Shown here in pieces: positions 26,949 to 34,711 of a stretch of 64,000 nt of DNA. Position numbers and translations under genes: made by a program. The notes beneath the pieces are model-generated. The model was not told where the DNA came from. It did no database searches and saw nothing but the letters and a program-made list of their open reading frames with translations. Every line of letters starts with the position of its first letter. Within the stretch, counting starts at the first letter, position 1. The stretch covers positions 1-64,000 of the forward strand of contig ASZN01000004.1 of the NCBI GenBank assembly GCA_000406005.1. Reading direction: 5' to 3'. The stretch comes from Candidatus Poribacteria bacterium WGA-3G (GTDB lineage: Bacteria > Poribacteria > WGA-4E > WGA-3G).

Positions 26949-27364
26949 GTCTCTGACCTTCTCAGGTGAGTTTCTACACGTTCAATCAGTATCTTAATGT
27001 CAATCGGCTTACTGAGATAATCATCACATCCGGATTTGAGGATACGTTCTCTGTCGCCAGACATCGCTGCAGCAGTTAGCGCGATAATGGGTATCTCTAC
27101 CCACGCCAAATTCGCTTTGATCCGTCTCGTTAGGTCCTCACCGCTTTGTCCCGGTAAGGCGATATCCATGAGAATCAGATGCGGTATAGCGTCCTCCAAG
27201 CTGGCAAGTGCCTCTATAGCATCCGTCGCTTCGACAACTGTATAGCCTCTTGATTGCAGAACAATCCGCACAACCTTCCGGTTTAACGCCTGATCTTCAA
27301 TGACCAAGATGCGTTTCTGTGTTTCTGTCTGTGCATCGTCTGGCGGTAAGTTTTCAGTTCTCAC
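26945..27364 (-). CDS. CheY-like response regulator
   Basis: A 139-residue single receiver domain with acidic pair ED (about 23-24), phospho-acceptor LMDIALPG and the conserved Thr/Ala and Lys (LSKPIDI). It resembles the receiver domains of hybrid kinases. It lies 59 bases behind the histidine kinase gene and overlaps the REC-PP2C gene by four bases, so it may relay phosphate between them. Confidence 0.9.
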   Translation of the reverse strand: MRTENLPPDDAQTETQKRILVIEDQALNRKVVRIVLQSRGYTVVEATDAIEALASLEDAIPHLILMDIALPGQSGEDLTRRIKANLAWVEIPIIALTAAAMSGDRERILKSGCDDYLSKPIDIKILIERVETHLRRSET

Positions 27365-27423
27365 GGGCTGTCCCCTATTTTAAACCGGCAGTCGTTCGTG
27401 TCAAACCACCGCGTCTTCACTCG

Positions 27424-29754
27424 CTATACGGCTTCATCATCATCACCATGAGTGCCATGCTCCAACTGGTGTAGAGGCATCCGCAAGGCAAAGTTGCTCC
27501 CTTTACCCTCCTGGCTTTTGACGCTGATTTCACCGCCGTGGAGTATGATAAGTCTGCGCGTCAATGCTAAACCGAGCCCAGTCCCGCCATACCGCCGCGA
27601 TTTCGAGGTGTCAATCTGTGTAAACGGCGCAAAAAGTTTAGCCTGATCCGCTTCCGCAATACCTATACCGGTATCAATAACCTCGGCACGCAGCTCCGTC
27701 GCAGTGACTTCGAGTTGCGTCGAAACTTTACCGCTTTCCGGCGTAAATTTTACCGCATTGGACAATAAATTGTAAAAGATCTGTTTAAATTTAACGCGAT
27801 CCGCCTCAATCATACAATCACGATTGTACGTCAAGGTAAGTTCCAAGTTCTTTTTGACAGCGAGTGCCGTAATAATAGCGTTGACCTCTTCGACCGCCTC
27901 TACAATAGAAAATTTCTCCAATTGTAGCACCATCTTCCCGGCTTCAATTTTTGAAAGATCAAGGATATCGTTAATCATCTCCAAGAGATGCTGCCCACTG
28001 ATATGGATGTCATTGATGCATTCTTTCTGTTCGGCGTTAACGCCACCGACGAGTTCATCTCGGAGGATCTCCGCGAACCCGATAATCGCATTTAAGGGTG
28101 TCCGTAGTTCATGGCTCATGTTTGCGAGAAAATCGCTTTTTGCGCGACTCGCCTGCTCAGCCGTCTCCATCGCTCGTTGCATCACCTTTTGGGTTTTTAT
28201 TCGCTCCGTAACGTCGAGTGCCATGCTAATGCCGAGCTGTCTTTTATCAGGTAGTGCGCCGAGCAAGGACGAACTAAACTCCCAAATCCGCCTTTTGCCG
28301 GACTTTGTAAAAATCTCGTATTCACCTTCTACAACGCGCCCGGTGGAACTATACAACAGTTCGAGATGTGATTCGATGCCATCGGTTTCTTGACTGTTCG
28401 TCTGTGCTAACCAGTTTGGAATCGTAGGTACATCTTCGAGCGTGTAGCCTGTCAACTCTGTCCATGCGCGACTCATTTGCAAGACCTCGCCATCCTCGGC
28501 ATGAATCATAATCGGCAGCGGTGCGTTCAGGACTGCGCGACGAAACCGTTCCTCACTGTGTTGTAGCTCAATCTCTGCCTGTTTCCGGTCAGTGATATTT
28601 GTTGATGCCATCACGAACCCGATCAATTCGCCGTCGCGTCGAATCGGACCGAGGCAGGAGGCATACCAATACCCACTTATCAACCCTCGAACTTCATAGG
28701 TAGCCACCTCACCCGTTGCGATGACCTTGGCACAAGCTTCTCTAAGCCGTCCGTGATGCTCTTCAGGGAGGAAATCAAAAACGCTCTGCCCAACGATATC
28801 TTGAGGTTTCAAGCCGAGGGCTGCCGGAAGTCTATTGATAAACTCAAGCCGATAATCGAGATCCATCGTTGAGATGATATCCGGTACACTCTCAACAAGA
28901 GAACGCCAGTTCGCCTCAGAATCTCGCAGGGCTTGCTGCGCACGATAGTACTCAGTTATATCCCGAGAAATACCACAAGTCCCAATAATACGTCCCTCTC
29001 TATCACGAATGGGTACTTTCGTTGTTGACACCCAGGTATCTTGTTCATCGGGCCAGGTCTCTTTTTCCTGTTTTCCTTCAATGGGTTTCCCGGTCTTGAT
29101 CACGTCCTGTTCGTCTTGGTATGCCTGTTGGGCGTGCTCACGTGTAAAGAAATCAAAATCTGTCTTATTCACGGCATCTATCGGGTTTTCCAAGCCGAAC
29201 TGGTCTCCCAAGGAACGGTTAATTCGGATAAACCGACTCTCTTGATCTTTAAAGTAAATATGGTCAGGGGTATGATCCATTAGCGTATGTAACAGATCAC
29301 CTTCTTGCGCGTGTTGTACGACCAGCTGCTGGAAACGGATCTCCCCCTCTTTCACGCTTGCTTCAAGTCGCTTCTGTCGGTTAATATCGGTTGCAACGAC
29401 GTAACAGTGTCTCTTCTCGGGCATCTTCGTTACACGCCACCTGAACCATTTGTAGGATTCATCTCGGCACCGGAAGCGGCTTTCAAAGGTAGCGTCGTGC
29501 TCTTCTCCGGCTTCAACTTCTTCGATTCCGGCAATCGCTTTCTGTCTATCTTCTGGGTGGACAAACGCCGACCAGGGTTGATTTCGGAGTTCCAATTCGG
29601 TGAATCCGAGGGCGTCTTCCCATGCAGAGTTGAGCGGCGTGAAGCTGCCGTCACAACTGATACAGGCGAACATATCCGCGGACATCCCCAAGACACTGCG
29701 AAAATCAATGGTGTCCTCTGTCTGTTCCTTGAAAGTTGCGTCATTAGGCTTCAT
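27424..29754 (-). CDS. Four-PAS sensor histidine kinase
   Basis: A 776-residue cytoplasmic kinase with no membrane helices. Four PAS/PAC repeats start near residues 16, 145, 285 and 400, with typical PAC ends (GTCGISRDITEYYRAQ, GFVMASTNITDRKQAE). HisKA follows with phospho-His in SHELRTPLNAIIGF, then HATPase with NLLSNAVKFTP, DTGIGIA and GGTGLGLALTRRL. It likely senses small molecules, redox or light through PAS and feeds the downstream receiver proteins that control the PP2C phosphatase. Confidence 0.92.
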   Translation of the reverse strand: MKPNDATFKEQTEDTIDFRSVLGMSADMFACISCDGSFTPLNSAWEDALGFTELELRNQPWSAFVHPEDRQKAIAGIEEVEAGEEHDATFESRFRCRDESYKWFRWRVTKMPEKRHCYVVATDINRQKRLEASVKEGEIRFQQLVVQHAQEGDLLHTLMDHTPDHIYFKDQESRFIRINRSLGDQFGLENPIDAVNKTDFDFFTREHAQQAYQDEQDVIKTGKPIEGKQEKETWPDEQDTWVSTTKVPIRDREGRIIGTCGISRDITEYYRAQQALRDSEANWRSLVESVPDIISTMDLDYRLEFINRLPAALGLKPQDIVGQSVFDFLPEEHHGRLREACAKVIATGEVATYEVRGLISGYWYASCLGPIRRDGELIGFVMASTNITDRKQAEIELQHSEERFRRAVLNAPLPIMIHAEDGEVLQMSRAWTELTGYTLEDVPTIPNWLAQTNSQETDGIESHLELLYSSTGRVVEGEYEIFTKSGKRRIWEFSSSLLGALPDKRQLGISMALDVTERIKTQKVMQRAMETAEQASRAKSDFLANMSHELRTPLNAIIGFAEILRDELVGGVNAEQKECINDIHISGQHLLEMINDILDLSKIEAGKMVLQLEKFSIVEAVEEVNAIITALAVKKNLELTLTYNRDCMIEADRVKFKQIFYNLLSNAVKFTPESGKVSTQLEVTATELRAEVIDTGIGIAEADQAKLFAPFTQIDTSKSRRYGGTGLGLALTRRLIILHGGEISVKSQEGKGSNFALRMPLHQLEHGTHGDDDEAV

Positions 29755-29805
29755 GACTGCCTCCCGGAAATACGAGGTAGGCGCACTATGCGAATTGCGT
29801 TAAAT

Positions 29806-30567
29806 CTATCTCGTTACCAAAACCGCGCGGTTTGCGAGTTTGACAACGGTTTGTGTCGTGCTTTGGAAAACGAGTTCGTACAATCTACCGTGATGACTTG
29901 CACTCAGCGCGATGAGATCGCAATCACTTTCATCAGCGTTTTCTAATATATTCGCGACCGTAAAACCCCGAGCGGTAAGGAACTCGGTTTGAACATCATA
30001 GTATTTTAAGTACGCTTCCATCTGCTGTTTAATCTGTGTTGCTTCCGGTTGTGTACTTGAAAGTGCGAGTCCAACGACACCCGCCTTTGTCAACTCGCCG
30101 ATTTCGGCAACAAGTCCCAAAGCGTGGTCGGAATAGATATCACCGTGGTGAACAGCGAGTATTTTCCGCAAAAGTGTACACTGTTCATGGACCACGATGA
30201 TCGGTCTTGTGATATGTTGTAAAACATCGTCTATTTGGTTTTGAATAAGTTTTAATCGACGTTTTCTTACATCTTCTGGCAGTCCGACGACGACAAGGTC
30301 CGCGGAGCGAGCGACTTCGCAAATCATCTGTCTCGGGTTCCCAGCGACAGCCTCAACATGGTAATCAAGAAAATCGTAGAGTGCGCATTCCGCTTCCGTT
30401 CGACTGAGAACAGTCGCTGCGACATCAGCATTTCCACCATGACTGCTGTCTTGAAAGAAAACGCACGATAGATGCGTCCCTAAAAGTACCGCCAACTGAC
30501 CAGCGTACTCAAAGGCATTCTTTTCGTAATCCGTATCGCCGATAGCGACGAGGATATTTTTGATCAT
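29806..30567 (-). CDS. Tandem universal stress protein (UspA family)
   Basis: A 253-residue protein with two Usp-like halves (about 1-135 and 140-253). The first opens with KNILVAIGDTDYEKNAFEYA. The glycine-rich ATP loop (G-x2-G-x9-GS) is not clear in either half, so nucleotide binding is uncertain. It sits between STAS genes and the histidine kinase on one strand, suggesting it belongs to the same stress-response regulon. Confidence 0.75.
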   Translation of the reverse strand: MIKNILVAIGDTDYEKNAFEYAGQLAVLLGTHLSCVFFQDSSHGGNADVAATVLSRTEAECALYDFLDYHVEAVAGNPRQMICEVARSADLVVVGLPEDVRKRRLKLIQNQIDDVLQHITRPIIVVHEQCTLLRKILAVHHGDIYSDHALGLVAEIGELTKAGVVGLALSSTQPEATQIKQQMEAYLKYYDVQTEFLTARGFTVANILENADESDCDLIALSASHHGRLYELVFQSTTQTVVKLANRAVLVTR

Positions 30568-30673
30568 GAGACATTTCCCTTATTGGTGCAATACAGTCGA
30601 GTCTTACTTACAGGTGGTTATTGACTTTAACTAAAAACAAACTGGGTCTCGAACGCACGACAATTCATTTAAA

Positions 30674-31024
30674 TTACGGATGGTGGAGCAAAGCAGCAAC
30701 GGCATCATCCTCATTCTCATAACTTTTGAAAACGGTGATTAATCGCGCCATAACAATAAGATTTTTCACATGTTTGTTCACATTAATCACCGCTATTTCT
30801 CCACCGTGTGGGTGAATATCAGAATAAACTTTCATGAGCGCACCAAGACCCGAACTATCCATCGCGGTTACCTCTTTGAAGTCAAATACCAGCTTCGCTG
30901 GTGAGGCGCGCACCGCAAGTGTCTCTGACACAGTTTCGGAGACTTCTTCGATGCCCGGGGCGATAATCCTACCGCTCAGTTTAAAAATAACGACCCCATC
31001 TCTCTCAGATACGGTGATTGCCAT
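30674..31024 (-). CDS. STAS-domain anti-sigma factor antagonist
   Basis: A 116-residue STAS protein with AMDSSGLGALMKVY carrying the phosphorylatable Ser near residue 58. It is close in sequence to the STAS proteins at 31085 and 11001, including the C-terminal VKNLIVMARLITVFKSYENEDDAVAAL. Probably co-transcribed with its neighbour 60 bases upstream. It is a likely substrate of the RsbW-like kinase and REC-PP2C phosphatase in this cluster. Confidence 0.88.
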   Translation of the reverse strand: MAITVSERDGVVIFKLSGRIIAPGIEEVSETVSETLAVRASPAKLVFDFKEVTAMDSSGLGALMKVYSDIHPHGGEIAVINVNKHVKNLIVMARLITVFKSYENEDDAVAALLHHP

Positions 31025-31084
31025 AATTTACTCCTAATGTCATAGTCGATTTCGATCGTAGGCGCGTTCTTTCTACCTCACGCA

Positions 31085-31432
31085 TTAACCGTCACTTGAT
31101 AGACCCGCAATTGCAGAATCTTCACCATCAAAATGTTCAAAAATACTGACAAGCCGGCTCCGGACAATCAGATTTTTGATATTTTTCCCGACATGGATAA
31201 CGCCAATACGACCTTTTTTCCGCGTCGCAGCGACATGCGCACCCATTAGGGTACCGAGACCCGAACTGTCCATCATCGTAACACGCTCAAAATTAATGAG
31301 GATCCGAGGTGCCTCAGAGCCATCTATCTGTGATGTGATAGCGTCTCGTAATTCTGATACTGAAGACCCCATTATTTTGCCACTCGGTTCCAAAATCGCA
31401 ACGCCATCTCTTTGACGGATCGTAGTTGCCAT
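31085..31432 (-). CDS. STAS-domain anti-sigma factor antagonist
   Basis: A 115-residue STAS protein with MMDSSGLGTLMGAHV. It is the first gene of the minus-strand signalling transcript and has its own promoter at 31490-31519. AAGGAG precedes the ATG. It is a paralogue of the STAS genes at 30674 and 11001, differing mainly around the phospho-site flank and helix 2. Confidence 0.88.
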   Translation of the reverse strand: MATTIRQRDGVAILEPSGKIMGSSVSELRDAITSQIDGSEAPRILINFERVTMMDSSGLGTLMGAHVAATRKKGRIGVIHVGKNIKNLIVRSRLVSIFEHFDGEDSAIAGLSSDG

Positions 31433-31489
31433 GAATTTTCTCCTTCTTTACATTTGTTAGGAAACAGATACGACCAACTCACTACTCTT

Positions 31490-31519
31490 ATTTTACACTA
31501 TTTTCAAATTATTTGTCAA
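31490..31519 (-). promoter_or_regulatory. Promoter of the STAS-Usp-kinase cluster
   Basis: On the minus strand TTGACA (31519-31514) and TAAAAT (31495-31490) with an 18-base spacer, upstream of the first STAS gene. Confidence 0.6.
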
Positions 31520-31538
31520 CTTTGAATTTTTAAATGGG

Positions 31539-31657
31539 CAGTGCCATTCAATTTTAAGAAATTATTGGATTGGACGTTTTCTAGCGAAATGCTGCGAAAT
31601 GCTGCGAATATTTCTGCGGTTTGTTTTAAAACATAACATATATTAAGTATTAACACC
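31539..31657. repeat. Dispersed 120-130 bp repeat, copy A
   Basis: Bases from CAGTGCCATTCAATTTTAAG to the TAACACC end match 59201-59333 almost throughout, apart from an indel after TTGGAC. Both contain GCTGCGAAAT tandem units. It has no open frame of note. It could be a MITE, an IS end or a small-RNA gene. Confidence 0.8.
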
Positions 31658-31701
31658 CCAAAAAAATACACCAAAAACGGACAATTGAATGACCCTGCGC
31701 A

Positions 31702-31763
31702 ATTCGAGAATTCGAGATATTCGAGATGCATACTTTGACAATGCCGTGCAGATGTGTTATACT
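31702..31763 (+). promoter_or_regulatory. Promoter with three ATTCGAGA iterons, toxin-antitoxin locus
   Basis: ATTCGAGA is repeated at 31702, 31710 and 31719. TTGACA (31735-31740), a 17-base spacer and TATACT (31758-31763) form a near-consensus promoter. The predicted start lies at about 31770, one base from the toxin ATG, so the mRNA would be leaderless or nearly so. The repeats suit binding by the HTH antitoxin. Confidence 0.7.
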
Positions 31764-31770
31764 TTGAAGT

Positions 31771-31926
31771 ATGCAAATCATTACCCGAGAGGTCAGGAAC
31801 TATATTACACCAGAGGGGCGCAATCCGTTCCGCCAATGGTTGACACAACTCCCAGATATCGCAAGAGCTCAAAACTATTGGAACGAAATAAGGAGTTGGA
31901 ACGATGAACATGGAAACCATACTTAA
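31771..31926 (+). pseudogene. HigB/RelE-type toxin with internal deletion
   Basis: A 51-codon frame. The first 30 residues (ITPEGRNPFRQWLTQLPD) match the N terminus of HigB/Gp49-like toxins and the next residues (IARAQNYWNEIRSW) match the family's C-terminal DI-x2-A-x2-YW region. The roughly 60 central residues, which carry the RNase core, are missing without loss of frame. The product should be inactive. It overlaps the antitoxin start by 23 bases, as in intact loci. Confidence 0.7.
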
Positions 31927-32230
31927 GCGAACTACCAGTTTTAGAGATGACCTTTTAAAAGACCTCACAGATACAGAGTTCGCGATGTATTACTTGGAGG
32001 CAGCCTTAGCGGACTATATGGAAGATGGCAACACAGAGTCGCTCTGGATGGCACTGCGTGATGTTGTAGAAGCACAAGGCGGGATTGGAAAACTCGCCCA
32101 ACGGGCAAAGACCGATCCTCAGCATCTCAACGATATATTCACCTCTAAACAGAAACCGCACTTGGATAATTTACAAAATATTCTCTCGGGACTGGGATTC
32201 CAGATTCGATTGGAATTCGCTGAAAATTAA
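31904..32230 (+). CDS. HigA-like addiction module antidote
   Basis: A 108-residue protein with ALRDVVEAQGGIGKLAQRAKTDPQHLNDIF, the helix-turn-helix of the probable addiction module antidote family. It is homologous to the gene at 7071-7475. It is complete while its toxin partner is deleted internally. The ATG at 31904 or the one two codons later may be used. It probably autoregulates the promoter at 31735-31763. Confidence 0.8.
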   Translation: MNMETILKRTTSFRDDLLKDLTDTEFAMYYLEAALADYMEDGNTESLWMALRDVVEAQGGIGKLAQRAKTDPQHLNDIFTSKQKPHLDNLQNILSGLGFQIRLEFAEN

Positions 32231-32334
32231 CAACAACTCGAAATTACCTTCTGATAGTTTTATTCATTCTGGCACTTTACCGTATCTACTTATTGCGTAA
32301 TTATTAATTACAACGTGAGTCTGATAAAAGCATA

Positions 32335-32395
32335 TTGTAGCGCAAACTTCCCAGTTTGCGCCCATAGCACACAAACTATAAAGTTTGTGCTACAA
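32335..32395. repeat. Nested palindromic repeat (GTAGCGCAAACTT family)
   Basis: Arms TTGTAGCGCAAACTT (32335-32349) and AAGTTTGTGCTACAA (32381-32395) pair at 14 of 15 positions. A smaller perfect hairpin (GCGCAAACT/AGTTTGCGC) sits at 32340-32361. A related half occurs inside the MITE at 57376-57396. The rest of 32231-32642 has GC-rich short palindromes near 32571-32630 and no gene. Confidence 0.6.
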
Positions 32396-32642
32396 GGGTC
32401 GCAAGGTGGACCTGCGGAGAAAGGACCTATTATTGAACGCACATCATTTATTACAGTAGTTTGGACAATTCTTGTCGCATGGAGGTTGCGTTTTCAAAGG
32501 TCTGTCTATTTTTCTATGAGTTTCGGACGTTCACGGATCTCGTAGAAAAAACACACATTTCTTACGGATTGGGGAACCCAACCCCTACGCCCTGTGTCCC
32601 TCGTAGGGGCGGGTCTCCCGCTCCGCTGGAAAACTGTCCAAA

Positions 32643-33053
32643 CTATCGCGTCTGTGCTAAAAAGAGGGGTGAGTAGGCGAGGTACGCGAAATTGGTGAGT
32701 GCTATCCACTTTCCGAAGAGTCGATAGAGTAGGAGGCAAGCGATCTCGATACCTGCCCAGATGATGATGCCGATGAACCATCGGGCGCGGGCGAGGTTCA
32801 GAACATCTACGCCGGGTTCGGTAAAAAAGGTGCGAAGCCCCGCGATCCACATTGTTGTCACGCCCGGATGATAGGCGATGAGGGTTTCCGCAAACCGTCC
32901 TTGTTTGACAGCGGACATGAAATCTGCGCTACGGTTGAGCCACCGGGCTTCGTCACTGGACCAGTGCGCGTCTAAAGAGAGGAAGCGTGGTATTCCGGCG
33001 GTGACGAAAAAAGAGAGTATTAAGAGGACTAAGAGAAAGATACGTGTTTTCAT
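32643..33053 (-). pseudogene. N-terminal fragment of an ArnT/PMT-like glycosyltransferase
   Basis: A 136-residue frame with one N-terminal membrane helix, then HWSSDEARWLNRSADFMSAVKQG and IAYHPGVTTMWIAG, the acidic first loop of GT39/GT83-type transferases, and two more helices. Homologues run to 500 or more residues. The frame stops at the edge of a GC-rich intergenic repeat, so the gene appears cut off. A full-length relative lies at 34698-36230. Confidence 0.7.
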
Positions 33054-33075
33054 AAGTTAAGAGAACGCTGAGCAT

Positions 33076-33441
33076 CTACAAATGGAAAGCGTATTGCCAT
33101 CCGAGAGTGAACCTCCATGTGGTTTTGAGTTGTGTCCCGGTGAGGTTCTGATAGATGGGTCGTATGAACTCGACGGCGAGACGTTGACCTGCCAATGGGT
33201 TTCCCGTCGGAACGAGGAGATTGCTTGAGATTGCGATATCGAGTCGGGTACCGCCCCGGAAGTCGGGGCGATGGCTTGGACTCATTTTTGGATTTAAGTC
33301 GGGAGGGCTGCCTGTGATATGCCCTTCGTGTGAGAAGAGGAGTCTGCTGCCGATGCTTATCCAGTCATTTATCCGTCGCGCGCCCCATGCTGTGGCAGTG
33401 ATGGTGTTCCCGTGCCGATAATCAAAGGTAAATAATTTCAA
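33076..33441 (-). pseudogene. C-terminal fragment of an outer-membrane beta-barrel (transporter-like) protein
   Basis: A 121-codon frame whose text (TATAWGARRINDWISIGSRL, DLNPKMSPSHRPDFRGGTRLDIAIS, LTGTQLKTTWRFTLGWQYAF) resembles the last strands of a family of roughly 350-residue outer-membrane proteins annotated as transporters. It ends in an aromatic terminal strand (WQYAF) typical of barrel insertion signals. The N-terminal two thirds are absent. A TTG with AAGGAG six bases upstream could still start translation. It abuts the MacB-like permease gene. Confidence 0.55.
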
Positions 33442-33451
33442 GAAGTTCTCC

Positions 33452-34711
33452 TTATATTTCGGTTCGGAGTGCGTCAATGGGTGTGAGGCGTGCGGCGAGC
33501 ATTGCCGGGTAGACCCCGAAACCGACACCCATAAAGATGGAAAAGATAATAGAAGTGAGTATCCAAGGTAAGGATAGAACGACGGGCCATTCTGGAACGA
33601 TCGGCACGATGTGGACAGCGAGGCGTGCCATGCCGTGTGCAGCGAACCAGCCACCGACGATGCCAAGAATCCCGCCACAGAAACAGAGCACTATGGATTC
33701 TATCAAGAATTGCCAGAAAATGTGTATCCGTTTGGCACCTACGGATTTGCGTAAGCCTATTTCTCGCGTCTTTTCACTTACGGAAACGAGGCATATATTC
33801 ATGATACTGATGCCGCTGACGAATAGCGAGAACCCAGCGATGCTGCCCAACGCGATTTTTATTACTTTTTCAATGTGCTCCATGCGTTCAACTGTGGCTA
33901 CCGCTGTCCAATGATAAATAAAATCATCCATATTGCGGTGTCTTTTGCGGATTATAGTGCGCGCGGTTTCTATGATGCGTGTCATATTTGATCCGTCTTC
34001 GGTGAATACTGTAAGCCTCTCAATATAGTCATCGCCTGAAATTCGTTGTTGGTAAGTAGTTAATGGGATGCAGACGACATCATCAAGTGACCAACCGGTA
34101 CGGAGTGTCCGTCCACGCGGTGCCATGACCCCGATGACGCGACACCGTACTGCATTCCGCCAATAATATCGTATTTTTATTTCTTGTCCCAATGGTGAGT
34201 CTTCCCCAAACAGATCAATAGCTACCTGGGCACCCAAGACACAGACCTGTGTTGCAGTAGCAATATCGTTTTCAGAGAGGAATCTGCCAGACTGAACTTC
34301 CCATCGCATGCCATCAGCGTATTGTTCTGTCACACCTTCCAGAATTGAACGTGCTTGATTCCCCTCGGAGCTTATGAAAAGGAGGTTCCATCTCTCATTT
34401 TTCGGTAACACAAAGAGAACTTTTGGACACTGCTCTTCAATCGCAAGCGCATCGCCAAGGTTGTACCGTTCTTTTGTCAACAGCCACCTGCCATACCGAT
34501 TTATCCGATAGCGAATTGTGAATTGAAATTGGTTCGGTCCTCCCATTCTCTCAAGATCGTCTGCGATGAGTTGGTTCGCGCCATCGCCAATTGCCATCAT
34601 GCATAAGACACTCGCGATACCAATAAAGATGCCGAGGATAGACAACCCGGCGCGGAGTCTGTTTTGAACAATGTGATTGACACCCGAGGTAATTGCATCA
34701 TGGAGTTTCAT
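33452..34711 (-). CDS. MacB-like ABC transporter permease
   Basis: A 419-residue protein with one N-terminal helix (NRLRAGLSILGIFIGIASVLCMMAIGDG), a large periplasmic MacB core domain (about 40-270) and three C-terminal FtsX helices with the cytoplasmic motif TREIGLRKSVGAKRIHIFWQFLIES. Such permeases drive lipoprotein or substrate export by mechanotransmission with a separate ATPase. No ATPase gene is adjacent. The start at 34711 is inferred from homologous N-termini; the frame is open further upstream, overlapping the glycosyltransferase gene. Confidence 0.82.
   Translation of the reverse strand: MKLHDAITSGVNHIVQNRLRAGLSILGIFIGIASVLCMMAIGDGANQLIADDLERMGGPNQFQFTIRYRINRYGRWLLTKERYNLGDALAIEEQCPKVLFVLPKNERWNLLFISSEGNQARSILEGVTEQYADGMRWEVQSGRFLSENDIATATQVCVLGAQVAIDLFGEDSPLGQEIKIRYYWRNAVRCRVIGVMAPRGRTLRTGWSLDDVVCIPLTTYQQRISGDDYIERLTVFTEDGSNMTRIIETARTIIRKRHRNMDDFIYHWTAVATVERMEHIEKVIKIALGSIAGFSLFVSGISIMNICLVSVSEKTREIGLRKSVGAKRIHIFWQFLIESIVLCFCGGILGIVGGWFAAHGMARLAVHIVPIVPEWPVVLSLPWILTSIIFSIFMGVGFGVYPAMLAARLTPIDALRTEI

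Noticed and set aside
32235..32676. Plus-strand ORFs in the repeat-rich gap
   Set aside because: They run through palindromic repeats and have no RBS or family resemblance.
33076..33678. Full 200-codon ORF as one protein
   Set aside because: The first part overlaps the permease gene in another frame and has no family-like text; only the C-terminal 121 codons resemble a barrel protein.
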